Source of the DNA: Pseudomonadota bacterium
GTDB taxonomy: Bacteria; Pseudomonadota; Gammaproteobacteria; Burkholderiales; Burkholderiaceae_C
Length of the DNA: 64,000 nucleotides
Assembly (NCBI GenBank): GCA_020161215.1
Contig: JAIUOM010000002.1
Coordinates: forward strand, 19,892 to 83,891
Direction of reading: 5' to 3'
The translations under genes were made by a program, and so were the position numbers. The notes beneath the pieces are model-generated. The model searched no databases. It was not told the origin of the DNA and saw only the letters and a program-made list of their open reading frames with translations. Shown one piece after another: positions 49,668 to 59,000 of the stretch. Every line of letters starts with the position of its first letter. The first letter of the stretch is position 1.

Positions 49668-50696
49668 ATGCGTCGTACCGTTTTGAAATCTCTGTTGGCC
49701 GCGTCGACGGCCGTGACCATGCCGCGGCTGGCGCTGGCCCAGGCCAAACCCGAGAAATCCAAGCTCACCGTCGCCGTGGGTGGCAAGAACCTGTTCTACT
49801 ACCTGCCGCTGACCATCGCCGAGCAACTGGGTTACTTCAAGGCCGAGGGGCTGGAGGTCGAGATTCCCGACTTTGCCGGCGGCTCCAAGGCGCTGCAGGC
49901 GCTGGTGGGTGGCAGCGCCGACGTGGTGTCGGGTGCCTTTGAGCACACCATCAACATGCAGGCCAAGAACCAGTCGATCCAGTCCATCGTGCTGCAGGGG
50001 CGTGCGCCGCAAATCGTGCTGGCGGTGTCCACCAAGACCATGCCCAACTACAAGAGCCTGGCCGATTTGAAGGGCAAGAAGATCGGTGTCACGGCGCCGG
50101 GCTCGTCCACCTCGATGATGGCCAGCTACGTGCTGGCCAAGGCCGGGCTGAAGGCCAGCGACGTGTCCTTCATCGGCGTGGGCGCCTCCAGCGGCGCCAT
50201 CACGGCGGTCAAGTCGGGCCAGGTGGACGCCATCGCCAACCTGGACCCGGTCATCACCATGCTGGAGCGCGACAAGCTGATCAAGATCGTCTCGGACACC
50301 CGCACCTTGAAGGAAACCCAGGCCGTCTACGGCGGCCCGATGCCGGCGGCGTGCTTCTACACCCACAGCAAATTCGTGCAGGAAAACCCCGCCACCTGCC
50401 AGGCCCTGGCCAACGCCATGGTGCGTGCGCTGCGCTGGCTGCAACGGGCCGGCCCGTCCGACATTGTGAAAACCGTGCCCGACTCGTACCTGCTGGGCGA
50501 CCGCGCCCTGTACCTGGCGGCGTGGGAGCACGTGCGCGAAGCCATCTCGCCCGACGGCATCATGCCCGAGGCCGGCCCCTCGACGGCCCTGCGGGTGCTG
50601 CAGACTTTCGAGGAGAGCCTGAAAACCAAGGCGATCGATTTGTCCAAGACCTACACCAACGCCTTTGCCCAGAAGGCCGCGGCCAAGTACAGCTGA
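49668..50696 (+). CDS. ABC transporter substrate-binding protein (NMT1/TauA-like)
   Basis: 342-residue periplasmic protein with a signal peptide (RRTVLKSLLAASTAVTMPRLALA) and an NMT1/THI5/SsuA-like fold (YYLPLTIAEQLGYFKAEGLEVE; ALVGGSADVVSGAFEHT). The start ATG has GGGAGG 7 bp upstream. The family binds sulfonates, thiamine precursors, or aromatic compounds; the ligand cannot be told from sequence. It is followed by an ATPase and a permease, forming a full importer. Confidence 0.92.
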   Translation: MRRTVLKSLLAASTAVTMPRLALAQAKPEKSKLTVAVGGKNLFYYLPLTIAEQLGYFKAEGLEVEIPDFAGGSKALQALVGGSADVVSGAFEHTINMQAKNQSIQSIVLQGRAPQIVLAVSTKTMPNYKSLADLKGKKIGVTAPGSSTSMMASYVLAKAGLKASDVSFIGVGASSGAITAVKSGQVDAIANLDPVITMLERDKLIKIVSDTRTLKETQAVYGGPMPAACFYTHSKFVQENPATCQALANAMVRALRWLQRAGPSDIVKTVPDSYLLGDRALYLAAWEHVREAISPDGIMPEAGPSTALRVLQTFEESLKTKAIDLSKTYTNAFAQKAAAKYS

Positions 50697-50720
50697 GGCG
50701 GTCTGACGCGGACCTTCTCG

Positions 50721-50772
50721 TGCTTTTAATTTGGTAGCGTACTAGGCTGATTGCACGCCGACCAGAAGGGTA
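50721..50772 (+). repeat. Dispersed 58-bp repeat, copy R11
   Basis: TGCTTTTAATTTGGTAGC half-stem, GTACTAGGCTGATTGC spacer, ACGCCGACCAGAAGGG. The AGAAGGG end acts as the likely ribosome site of the next gene. Confidence 0.65.
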
Positions 50773-50777
50773 TTCAG

Positions 50778-51626
50778 ATGGGTAAAGAGCATGGCTCACC
50801 GGCCTTGGACCTGCAGGACATCACCTGCGTGTTCACCAGCCGCGACGCGCCCGGGCAGCGCTACACCGCGGTCCAGAACGCCAGCCTGGCGGTGGCGCCG
50901 GGCGAGTTTGTCTCGGTGGTCGGCCCCACCGGCTGCGGCAAGAGCACGCTGCTGAACGTCGGCGCCGGGCTGCTGGCGCCCTCCAGTGGGCAGGTGCAGG
51001 TGTTTGGCGAGCCGCTGTCGGGGCTGAATCGGCGCGCCGGCTACATGTTCCAGACCGAGTCGCTGATGCCCTGGAAGAACGCGCTCGACAACGTCACCGC
51101 CGGCCTGGTGTTTCGCGGCACCCCCGCCGAAGAGGCCGACCGCATGGGCCGCGCCTGGATGGCGCGCGTGGGTCTTTCCGGCTTTGAAGACCGCTACCCA
51201 CACCAGCTCTCGGGCGGCATGCGCAAGCGCGTCGGCATGGCGCAGACGCTGATCCTGGACCCGGACATTATCCTGATGGACGAGCCGTTTTCGGCACTCG
51301 ACGTGCAGACCCGCCAGCTGATGGAAAACGAGCTGCTCGATCTGTGGGCCGCGCCCTCATCGGGCGGCGCGCAGCAGGGGCGGGCGGTGCTGTTCATCAC
51401 GCACGATCTGGACGAGGCCATTGCCCTGTCCGACCGGGTGGTGGTGCTGTCGGCCGGCCCGGCCACGCGGCCGATCGGCGAATTCGTGATCGACTTGCCG
51501 CGCCCGCGCAACGTGGCCGAGATTCGCGATCAGGCCCGCTTTGTCGAACTGCACGCGCAGATCTGGGCCGTGCTGCGCGACGAGGTGCTCAAGGGTTACG
51601 ACCAGCAAAAGAGGAAAGCCGCATGA
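50778..51626 (+). CDS. ABC transporter ATP-binding protein (TauB/SsuB-like)
   Basis: 282 residues. Walker A GPTGCGKST, signature LSGGMRKRV, Walker B IILMDEPFSALD and the H-loop in FITHDLDEA are all present. A Met at 50778 is used, with AGAAGGG 7 bp upstream; that site comes from a dispersed repeat. It overlaps the permease start by four bases (ATGA). Confidence 0.93.
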   Translation: MGKEHGSPALDLQDITCVFTSRDAPGQRYTAVQNASLAVAPGEFVSVVGPTGCGKSTLLNVGAGLLAPSSGQVQVFGEPLSGLNRRAGYMFQTESLMPWKNALDNVTAGLVFRGTPAEEADRMGRAWMARVGLSGFEDRYPHQLSGGMRKRVGMAQTLILDPDIILMDEPFSALDVQTRQLMENELLDLWAAPSSGGAQQGRAVLFITHDLDEAIALSDRVVVLSAGPATRPIGEFVIDLPRPRNVAEIRDQARFVELHAQIWAVLRDEVLKGYDQQKRKAA

Positions 51627-52402
51627 ACCGCCGCCTGATGCGCATCTGGCAGATCGGCCTGCTGCTGGTGATCCTGGGGGTGTGGCATGTGGCGTCCAAC
51701 GCTTCCAACGACGTGGCGTTTTTCTTCGGCAAGCCGGTGGAAGTCGCCCAGCGCCTGTGGCGCTGGTTCGTGACCGATGCCGACATCTACAAGCACCTGG
51801 GTGTGACCCTGATCGAGACCTTGCTGGCCTTTGCCATCGGCACCCTGGCCGGGCTGGCGGTGGGGCTGTGGCTGGCGCTGTCGCCCTTTGCCTCGGCGGT
51901 GCTCGACCCGTACCTGAAAGCCGCCAACGCCATGCCGCGCGTGATTTTGGCGCCCATCTTCGCCATGTGGTTTGGGCTGGGGATCTGGTCCAAGGTGGCG
52001 CTGGCGGTGACCCTGGTGTTCTTCATCGTGTTCTTCAACGTCTACCAGGGCGTGCGCGAGGTCAGCCCGGTGGTGCTGGCCAACGCCCGCATGCTGGGCG
52101 CCAACGCCCGCCAGCTGATGCGCCACGTGTACGTGCCCAGCGCCATGAGCTGGGTGTTCTCCAGCCTGCACACCTCGGTGGGCCTGGCCTTTGTCGGCGC
52201 GGTGGTGGGCGAGTACCTCGGCTCGGCCAGCGGCGTGGGCTACCTGATCCTGCAGGCGGAAGGCAGTTTCGACATCAACACCGTGTTTGCCGGCATCGTG
52301 CTGCTCACCGTGTTTGCCCTGGTGCTCGATGGCCTGGTGGGACTGGCCGAGCGCCACTTGATGAAGTGGCAGCCCAGCAGCGGGCAGACCGAGAAACTCT
52401 GA
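51623..52402 (+). CDS. ABC transporter permease (TauC/SsuC-like)
   Basis: 259-residue inner-membrane protein with about six helices and the EAA-type loop (ANARMLGANARQLMRHVYVPSAM). It is the channel of the NMT1-type importer, translationally coupled to the ATPase. The next gene, bfr, is convergent with 21 bp between. Confidence 0.93.
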   Translation: MNRRLMRIWQIGLLLVILGVWHVASNASNDVAFFFGKPVEVAQRLWRWFVTDADIYKHLGVTLIETLLAFAIGTLAGLAVGLWLALSPFASAVLDPYLKAANAMPRVILAPIFAMWFGLGIWSKVALAVTLVFFIVFFNVYQGVREVSPVVLANARMLGANARQLMRHVYVPSAMSWVFSSLHTSVGLAFVGAVVGEYLGSASGVGYLILQAEGSFDINTVFAGIVLLTVFALVLDGLVGLAERHLMKWQPSSGQTEKL

Positions 52403-52423
52403 CCGAGGGGGTTTCGCCCCGCG

Positions 52424-52900
52424 TCAGGACACCTCTTCCATCTGGCTTTGCAGGTAGTTCTGCAGGCCGACTTTGTCCAGCAGCTCGATCTGGGTTTCCA
52501 GAAAGTCGATGTGCTCCTCGGTGTCGTCCAGGATCTCGGTCAGCAGATCGCGCGAGACGTAGTCGCGCACCGTCTCGCAGTGGGCAATGCCGTCCTTGAT
52601 GGTGGCTTGCGCGGCTTGCTCCAGCGCCAGGTCGCAGCGCAGGATTTCGGGCACGTCCTCGCCCACCATCAGCTTGCCCAGGTCTTGCAGATTGGGCAGG
52701 CCGTCGAGCATGAGGATGCGGTCCATCAGCTTGTCGGCGTGTTTCATCTCGCCGATGGATTCCTCGTATTCCTTCTTGGCCAGCTTGCCCAAGCCCCAGT
52801 GCTTGAGGATGCGGTAGTGCAGAAAATACTGGTTGATGGCCGTCAGCTCGTTCTTGAGTTGGGCCTGTAGGTGGCCAATGGCCTGGGCGTCGCCTTTCAT
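52424..52900 (-). CDS. bfr: Bacterioferritin
   Basis: 158-residue iron-storage cage subunit. Ferroxidase ligands are seen in NELTAINQYFLHYR, EEYEESI..MKHADK and DDTEEHIDF; the heme-ligand methionine is in ADKLMDRI. It pairs functionally with bfd in the iron block. The ATG has a GGAGCC-type site. Confidence 0.95.
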   Translation of the reverse strand: MKGDAQAIGHLQAQLKNELTAINQYFLHYRILKHWGLGKLAKKEYEESIGEMKHADKLMDRILMLDGLPNLQDLGKLMVGEDVPEILRCDLALEQAAQATIKDGIAHCETVRDYVSRDLLTEILDDTEEHIDFLETQIELLDKVGLQNYLQSQMEEVS

Positions 52901-52962
52901 GGGGGGCTCCTGATGCGGGGGTCAATCGTGTCGGTGAATGGCGCAGTCTAGCGCCGTGCGCC

Positions 52963-53655
52963 TCAGATCGCCACGAGTTGACGAATGCCCTTGGCCGCCA
53001 TCTCGCTGCCAGGCCCGCGGGCGATGACCTCGCCACGCTCCATCACCAGGTACTCGTCGGCCAGCTCTTCAGCAAAGTCGTAGTACTGCTCGCACAGCAG
53101 GATGGCCATGTCGCCGCGGTCGGCCAGCATGCGGATGACGCGGCCGATGTCCTTGATGATGGAGGGCTGGATGCCCTCGGTCGGCTCGTCCAGGATCAGC
53201 AGCTTGGGGCCCGGCGCCAGCGCGCGCGCAATGGCCAGCTGCTGCTGCTGCCCGCCCGACAGATCGCCGCCGCGGCGCTGGCGCATCTGGTCGAGGATGG
53301 GGAACAGCTCGAACAGCTCCGGCGGGATGGGGGTGCCCGCGGGGCGGTAGGCCAGGCCCATGCGCAGGTTCTCTTCCACCGTCAGGCGGCCGAAGATCTC
53401 GCGCCCCTGCGGCACAAAGCCCATGCCGGCGCGGGCACGCTCGTACGGCGTGCGGCTGTGCACGGGCTGGCCGTTGAACTCGATGCTGCCGGTCTTGATG
53501 GGCACCAGGCCCATCAGCGACTTCAGCAAGGTGGTCTTGCCCACGCCGTTGCGGCCCAGCAGCACCGTCACCTGGCCGATCTGCGCCTGCAGACTGACGT
53601 CGCGCAGGATGTGCGAACCACCGTAGTACTGGTTGATGTCCTTGACATTCAGCAT
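52963..53655 (-). CDS. urtE: Urea ABC transporter ATP-binding protein UrtE
   Basis: 230-residue LivF-type ATPase: Walker A GRNGVGKTT, signature LSGGQQQQLA, Walker B LLILDEPTEGIQ. LLCEQYYDFAEELADEY is typical of UrtE. Last gene of urtABCDE. The ATG at 53655 lies right after repeat copy R12, and no clear ribosome site is seen; a TTG six codons earlier lies in the repeat. Confidence 0.95.
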   Translation of the reverse strand: MLNVKDINQYYGGSHILRDVSLQAQIGQVTVLLGRNGVGKTTLLKSLMGLVPIKTGSIEFNGQPVHSRTPYERARAGMGFVPQGREIFGRLTVEENLRMGLAYRPAGTPIPPELFELFPILDQMRQRRGGDLSGGQQQQLAIARALAPGPKLLILDEPTEGIQPSIIKDIGRVIRMLADRGDMAILLCEQYYDFAEELADEYLVMERGEVIARGPGSEMAAKGIRQLVAI

Positions 53656-53670
53656 GGCCAAAATCCGATT

Positions 53671-53727
53671 CAAATTGGCCGCTGGCGCTGGTGTATCCAG
53701 CGCAAGCAGCTATAAAAATAATAGTCA
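53671..53727 (-). repeat. Dispersed 58-bp repeat, copy R12 (urtE-urtD gap)
   Basis: Minus orientation: AAATTGGCCGCTGGCGCTGG on the left, AGCTATAAAAATAATAGTCA on the right. The last bases form the urtD stop codon. Confidence 0.75.
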
Positions 53728-54609
53728 CCGCCCCAAATACACCTCGATCACCCGCTCGTCCGCCTGCACCGTGTCCAGCGGCCCCTGGGCCAGCACGCTG
53801 CCCTCGGCCAGCACGGTGACGGTGCCGGTGTCGCCCGCGATGGCACGGATGAAGTGCATGTCGTGCTCCACCACCATCAGGCTGTGGCGGCCCTTCAGGG
53901 TCAAAAAAAGCTCGGCGGTGCGGGCCGTTTCCTCGTCGGTCATGCCGGCCACGGGCTCGTCCAGCAGCAGCAGCTTGGGCTCCTGCATCAGCAGCATGCC
54001 GATCTCCAGCCACTGCTTCTGGCCGTGGCTGAGCAGGCCCGCGGGCCGCTCCACATGCTCGGCCAAGTGGATGGTGCGCAGCACCTCGGCCAGACGGTCT
54101 TGCTGCGCCGAATCAAGGTGGAACACCATCGACGGGCGCACGCGCTTGTCGGTCTTCAGCGCCAGCTCCAGGTTCTCGAACACGGTGAGCTGCTCGAACA
54201 CCGTGGGCTTCTGGAACTTGCGGCCGATGCCCAGCTGGGCAATCTCGGGCTCGTTGTGGCGCAGCAGGTCGATGGTGGAGCCAAAGAACACCGTACCGCT
54301 GTCGGGCCGCGTCTTGCCGGTGATGATGTCCATCATCGTCGTCTTGCCGGCGCCGTTGGGACCGATGATGCAGCGCAGCTCGCCGGGGGCGATGTCCAGG
54401 TTCAGGCCGTTGATGGCCTTGAAGCCGTCGAACGACACGTGCACATCCTCCAGGTACAGGATGCGGCCGTGCGTCACGTCCACCTCGCCCGGCGTGGCGA
54501 TGCGGCCGTAGGTGGCGGCGCGGCCACCGGACTCGGTCTTGCCCACCTCTGCGCGTGCGGTGTGCGCCTCCAGGCGCTGGGCGCCGGCTTCCATCAGGTC
54601 GGGGGTCAT
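53725..54609 (-). CDS. urtD: Urea ABC transporter ATP-binding protein UrtD
   Basis: 294-residue LivG-type ATPase: Walker A GPNGAGKTT, signature LSHGQKQWLEIG, Walker B LLLLDEPVAGM, and VVEHDMHF. About 40 extra N-terminal residues precede the domain. Start overlaps the urtC stop (ATGA), and its own stop codon is supplied by repeat copy R12. Confidence 0.95.
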   Translation of the reverse strand: MTPDLMEAGAQRLEAHTARAEVGKTESGGRAATYGRIATPGEVDVTHGRILYLEDVHVSFDGFKAINGLNLDIAPGELRCIIGPNGAGKTTMMDIITGKTRPDSGTVFFGSTIDLLRHNEPEIAQLGIGRKFQKPTVFEQLTVFENLELALKTDKRVRPSMVFHLDSAQQDRLAEVLRTIHLAEHVERPAGLLSHGQKQWLEIGMLLMQEPKLLLLDEPVAGMTDEETARTAELFLTLKGRHSLMVVEHDMHFIRAIAGDTGTVTVLAEGSVLAQGPLDTVQADERVIEVYLGR

Positions 54610-55847
54610 GCGGCCTTCCTCCCCATCAGCTTGCGCACCAGGCCCACGATGCCGTTGGGCAGCCACAGCGTGACGGCGATGAACAGCGCGCCCAGAAAGT
54701 ACAGCCAGAACTCGGGCGCCGCCACGGTGAGCCAGCTCTTGGCGCCGTTGACCAGAAAGGCGCCGACGATGGGGCCGATCAGCGTGGCGCGCCCGCCCAC
54801 GGCGGTCCAGATGGCGATCTCGATCGAGGCCGCGGGGCTCATCTCGCCGGGGTTGATGATGCCGACCTGCGGCACGTACAGCGCGCCGGCCACGCCGCAC
54901 ATCACGGCGCTGATGACCCAGATCGACAGCTTGTAGGGCAGGGGCGAGTAGCCCGAGAACATCACGCGGCTTTCAGCGTCGCGGATGGCCTGCAGCACGC
55001 GGCCATACTTGCTGCGCACCAGCCAGCGCGCCAGCAGAAAGAAGCCCAGCAGCGCCAAGCCCGACAGCACGAACAGCGTCATGCGCATCTCGGGTGTGGC
55101 GATGGGCAGACCGGCGATGCGTTTGAAGTCGGTAAAGCCGTTGTTGCCGCCAAAGCCCGTCTCGTTGCGGAAGAACAGCAGCATCGCAGCCACCGTCAGC
55201 GCCTGCGTGATGATCGAGAAGTACACGCCCTTGATGCGCGAGCGGAAGGCAAACCAGCCAAACACCAGGGCCACCAGCCCCGGCACCAGCACGATCAGCA
55301 GCAGCGTGGCGGCAAAGTTGCCCGACAGCAGCCAGTGCCAGGGCAGCTCCTTCCAGTCGAGGAAGACCATGAAGTCCGGCAGGTCGCTGCCATAGCTGCC
55401 GTCGCGGCCGATCTGGCGCATCAGGTACATGCCCATGACGTAGCCGCCCAATGCAAAGAACAGGCCGTGGCCCAGGCTCAGAATGCCGGTGTAGCCCCAG
55501 ATCAGGTCCATGGCCAGCGCGCAGATGGCGTAGCACATGATCTTGCCCAAGAGGCCCACCATGTAGTCCGACAGGTGCAGCGCATGGCCTTCGGGCACCA
55601 CCAGGTTGAGCACCGGCGCCAGCGCGCAGACGGCGATCAGTGCGATCAGGAAGGCGCCCCAGCCGCCGCGCGTGAGCAGGGGCGCGCGTGCGGGCAGCGC
55701 AGACGCAGCGGCGCTGCGCACATCGGGCTGAGCTGCCGGGTTGCCCGTGGGGGTCGTGCGTGCCGGGCTGGTCCGCGCGAGCGACGTCGGCTCGGCCCGA
55801 GGCGGGGCGCCGAATGCTTCGTTAGGGGTGGTGGTGGTCGAGTTCAT
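54606..55847 (-). CDS. urtC: Urea ABC transporter permease UrtC
   Basis: 413-residue LivM-type permease with about ten membrane helices; characteristic MDLIWGYTGILSLGHGLFFALGGYVMGMY. The N-terminal 45 residues are polar and low-complexity. The start overlaps the urtB stop by four bases. It forms the channel with UrtB. Confidence 0.95.
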   Translation of the reverse strand: MNSTTTTPNEAFGAPPRAEPTSLARTSPARTTPTGNPAAQPDVRSAAASALPARAPLLTRGGWGAFLIALIAVCALAPVLNLVVPEGHALHLSDYMVGLLGKIMCYAICALAMDLIWGYTGILSLGHGLFFALGGYVMGMYLMRQIGRDGSYGSDLPDFMVFLDWKELPWHWLLSGNFAATLLLIVLVPGLVALVFGWFAFRSRIKGVYFSIITQALTVAAMLLFFRNETGFGGNNGFTDFKRIAGLPIATPEMRMTLFVLSGLALLGFFLLARWLVRSKYGRVLQAIRDAESRVMFSGYSPLPYKLSIWVISAVMCGVAGALYVPQVGIINPGEMSPAASIEIAIWTAVGGRATLIGPIVGAFLVNGAKSWLTVAAPEFWLYFLGALFIAVTLWLPNGIVGLVRKLMGRKAA

Positions 55848-57424
55848 GCTTCCCGGCCTTTCAGCGCGAAGATGCCTTGCGGACGTTTCTGAATGAAGAC
55901 GATGATGAAGACCAGCACGGCGATCTTGGCCAGCACGGCGCCGGTCCAGCCTTCAAGCAGCTTGTTGGCCAGCCCCAGGCCCAGCGCGGCGTACACCGTG
56001 CCGGCCAGCTGGCCCACGCCGCCCAGCACCACCACCATGAACGAGTCGACGATGTAGGCTTGGCCCAGGTCAGGGCCGACGTTGCCGACCTGGCTCAGGG
56101 CGCAGCCGGCCAGCCCGGCAATGCCTGAGCCCAGCGCAAAGGCGTAGGTGTCGATGCGCGCCGTGTTCACGCCCATGCACGACGCGATGGGCCGGTTCTG
56201 CGTGACCCCGCGCACGAACAGGCCGAGCCGGGTGCGGCTGATCAGCCACGCCACGCCGGCCAGCACGGCCAGGGCAAAGCCGATGATGACGATGCGGTTG
56301 TAGGGCAGCGTCAGGTTGGGCAGCACCTGCCAGCCGCCGCTCATCCACGCGGGGTTTTCCACGCCGACGTTCTGGGCGCCAAAGATCGAGCGCACCGCCT
56401 GCATCAGCACCAGGCTGATGCCCCAGGTGGCCAGCAGGGTCTCCAGCGGGCGGCCGTAGAGAAAGCGGATCACGCCGCGCTCCAGCACCGCGCCAACCCC
56501 TGCCGAGGCCAGGAAGGCCACCGGCAGCGCTGCCACCAGGTACCAGTCAAAGGCGCCCGGCAGGTATTGGCGGAACAGGCCCTGCACCACGTAGGTGGCG
56601 TAGGCGCCGATCATGATCAGCTCGCCGTGCGCCATGTTGATCACGCCCATCAGCCCGTAGGTGATGGCCAGGCCCAGCGCCGCCAGCAGCAGGATGGAGC
56701 CCAGGCTGATGCCGGTGAACAGCACGCCCAGGCGCTCGCCCCAGGCCAGGCCGTCGTCGATGTGGGCAATGGCCGCCTTGAGGGCGGCCTTGACCTGCGG
56801 GTCGGTCTCGTCGGCCAGGCGCTGGTTGAGCAGCAGCTTGATGTCGGGGCTGCGCTGCTGGCCAAGCGCCTTGGCCGCAGCCAGGCGCTTGGCCGCGTCG
56901 GGGCTGCCCAGCAGGCTGGCGGCACGCACCAGTTCCAGTTGCGACTTCACGGCGGGGCTTTTTTCTGCCGCCAGCGCGCGCTCGATCAGCGGCAGGCGGC
57001 TTTCGTCGGCCTCGCCCAGCAGGGCTTGAGCGGCTTGCAGGCGCACGGCTTCGTCGGGGCTGGCCAGGCGCAGCGCGGCCTGGGCGGCGTCCAGCGCGCC
57101 GCGCATCAGGTTGTTGTTGATCACGTCCTCGGCGTTGGCGGGCACGGTCTTGGGCGCGCCGGTCACCGGGTCGGTGCCCTGGCCGTCCTTGATGACGTAG
57201 ACCTCATCGCCCGCCACCTGGACGGCGTCGTCGGCCAGCGCCTGGATGAAGGCGACCGTGCGCTCATCGGGCGAGGCGGCCACGGCGGCGTTGAGCGCGG
57301 CGATGCGGGCGTCGGTGCTGTCGCCGGCGGCGATGGCGTGCGCCTGCTCGCGCGTCAGCGCCTGGGCCGGCACGGCGGCCAGGCTGAGCCACAGACTGAG
57401 AAGAAGCAACAGGGGCCGGAACAT
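55844..57424 (-). CDS. urtB: Urea ABC transporter permease UrtB
   Basis: 526 residues: a signal peptide (about 1-22), a periplasmic alpha-helical region of about 220 residues with repeated alanine-rich helices, then a LivH-type permease domain (ITYGLMGVINMAHGELIMIGAYATYVVQ; GVTQNRPIASCMGVNTARIDTYAFALGSGIAGLAG, in pieces). The extracytoplasmic extension is usual for UrtB and absent from LivH. It follows urtA across a 125-bp gap with strong hairpins. Confidence 0.95.
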   Translation of the reverse strand: MFRPLLLLLSLWLSLAAVPAQALTREQAHAIAAGDSTDARIAALNAAVAASPDERTVAFIQALADDAVQVAGDEVYVIKDGQGTDPVTGAPKTVPANAEDVINNNLMRGALDAAQAALRLASPDEAVRLQAAQALLGEADESRLPLIERALAAEKSPAVKSQLELVRAASLLGSPDAAKRLAAAKALGQQRSPDIKLLLNQRLADETDPQVKAALKAAIAHIDDGLAWGERLGVLFTGISLGSILLLAALGLAITYGLMGVINMAHGELIMIGAYATYVVQGLFRQYLPGAFDWYLVAALPVAFLASAGVGAVLERGVIRFLYGRPLETLLATWGISLVLMQAVRSIFGAQNVGVENPAWMSGGWQVLPNLTLPYNRIVIIGFALAVLAGVAWLISRTRLGLFVRGVTQNRPIASCMGVNTARIDTYAFALGSGIAGLAGCALSQVGNVGPDLGQAYIVDSFMVVVLGGVGQLAGTVYAALGLGLANKLLEGWTGAVLAKIAVLVFIIVFIQKRPQGIFALKGREA

Positions 57425-57514
57425 GGCGCTCACATTCACAAGATTCGTTGGGCAAAGAAAAGGCGCCGGCCGGGTGCACGCCGAAAGGTCGGCACAGGCA
57501 CGGCGCCTTGCGAA

Positions 57515-57535
57515 GGGGCGGCTTGGCGCCGCCCC
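57515..57535 (-). terminator. Stem-loop in urtA-urtB gap
   Basis: GGGGCGGC pairs with GCCGCCCC (loop of 5). An outer inverted repeat, AAGGCGCC (57460-57467) with GGCGCCTT (57502-57509), follows. These may stabilise the urtA mRNA end or reduce read-through. Confidence 0.5.
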
Positions 57536-57549
57536 CAGCAGAGCAGCGT

Positions 57550-58821
57550 TTACAGGGCCTTGGAGCGACCCTCTGGCTCGTCCTTCTTCTTGTCGTTGCC
57601 GGCGATGAAGGGGCTCCAGGGCTGGGCCTTGACCGGACCCTTGGTCTTCCAGACCACGTTGAACTGGCCGTCGGCGCGCACCTCGCCCACGAACACCGGC
57701 TTGTGCAGGTGGTGGTTCTTCTCGTCCATCTTCACGGTGAAGCCGTTGGGCGCCGCGAAGGTCTGGCCGGCCATGGCGGCGATCACCTTGTCGGTGTCGG
57801 TGCTCTTGGCTTTTTCCACCGCCTGCTTCCACATGTGGATGCCGATGTAGGTGGCCTCCATCGGGTCATTGGTCAGCGGTTTCGCCGACTGCCCGGGCAA
57901 ATTCTTGGCCTTGGCGTAGTCGCTCCACTGCTTGATCCAGGCCGCGTTGGTGGGGTTCTTCAGGCTCATGAAGTAGTTCCACGCGGCCAGGTGGCCGACC
58001 AGCGGCTTGGTGTCGACACCGCGCAGCTCTTCTTCGCCCACGCTGAAGGCCACCACGGGCACGTCCTTGGCCTTCAGGCCGGCGTTGCCCAGTTCCTTGT
58101 AGAAGGGCACGTTGGAGTCGCCGTTGATGGTGGAGATCACCGCCGTCTTGCCCCCGGCCGAGAACTTCTTGATGTCGGCGACGATGGTCTGGTAGTCGCT
58201 GTGGCCGAAGGGGGTGTACTTCTCGTCGATGTCGCTGTCCTTCACGCCCTTAGCTTTGAGGAAGGCGCGCAGGATCTTGTTGGTGGTGCGCGGGTACACG
58301 TAGTCGGTGCCCAGCAGCACAAAGCGCTTGGCGCCGCCGCCGTCCTTGCTCATCAGGTATTCGACGGCGGGAATCGCCTGCTGATTGGGCGCGGCGCCGG
58401 TGTAGAACACGTTCTTCGACAGCTCCTCGCCCTCGTACTGCACGGGATAGAAGAGCAGGCCGTTCATCTCCTCGACCACCGGCAGCACCGACTTGCGCGA
58501 CACGCTGGTCCAGCAGCCGAAGATCACCGCCACCTTGTCCTGGCCCAGCAGCTGCTTGGTCTTTTCGGCGAACAGCGGCCAGTTGGAGGCCGGATCGACC
58601 ACCACCGGCTCCAGCTTCTTGCCCATCACGCCGCCCTTGGCGTTGATTTCCTCGATGGCCATCAGCGCCATGTCCTTGAGGGCGGTCTCGGAGATCGCCA
58701 TGGTGCCCGAGAGGGAATGCAGGATGCCGACCTTGATGGTGTCGGCCGCGTGCACGTGGGTCATGGCCAGGCCCAGGCTCATGGCCGCGGTCAGTGTGCG
58801 AAGGGTGGCGCGTCGGTTCAT
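57550..58821 (-). CDS. urtA: Urea ABC transporter substrate-binding protein UrtA
   Basis: 423-residue periplasmic urea-binding protein. Signal peptide residues 1-29, then the Leu/Ile/Val-binding-type fold with VGILHSLSGTMAISET, the VIFGCWTSVSRKSVLPVVEE segment and AWNYFMSLKNPTN typical of UrtA. The ATG at 58821 has CTGGAG 7 bp upstream. A perfect sigma-54 element lies 58 bp upstream, so nitrogen control is likely. Confidence 0.96.
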   Translation of the reverse strand: MNRRATLRTLTAAMSLGLAMTHVHAADTIKVGILHSLSGTMAISETALKDMALMAIEEINAKGGVMGKKLEPVVVDPASNWPLFAEKTKQLLGQDKVAVIFGCWTSVSRKSVLPVVEEMNGLLFYPVQYEGEELSKNVFYTGAAPNQQAIPAVEYLMSKDGGGAKRFVLLGTDYVYPRTTNKILRAFLKAKGVKDSDIDEKYTPFGHSDYQTIVADIKKFSAGGKTAVISTINGDSNVPFYKELGNAGLKAKDVPVVAFSVGEEELRGVDTKPLVGHLAAWNYFMSLKNPTNAAWIKQWSDYAKAKNLPGQSAKPLTNDPMEATYIGIHMWKQAVEKAKSTDTDKVIAAMAGQTFAAPNGFTVKMDEKNHHLHKPVFVGEVRADGQFNVVWKTKGPVKAQPWSPFIAGNDKKKDEPEGRSKAL

Positions 58822-58878
58822 GTTGCAACTCCAGATGTACGGGTTTCCCGGCCCCGGTCGGGCCGTGCCGGGGGTGAT

Positions 58879-58894
58879 TGCAAGCCGCGTGCCA
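58879..58894 (-). promoter_or_regulatory. Sigma-54 promoter for urtABCDE
   Basis: On the minus strand, TGGCACG-CGGC-TTGCA matches the RpoN -24/-12 consensus exactly (TGGCACG-N4-TTGCA). Transcription would start near 58868, about 47 bp before urtA. Confidence 0.8.
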
Positions 58895-59000
58895 ACCTGT
58901 CGCGCCGCGGCGCGTCGACCGCGCGAGCGCCGTGAGAACACGCCACGCGGGCGCGCCTGAAACAGGTGCTGGCGCCGGATTCGAGGTCTGGCGCCGGGTG

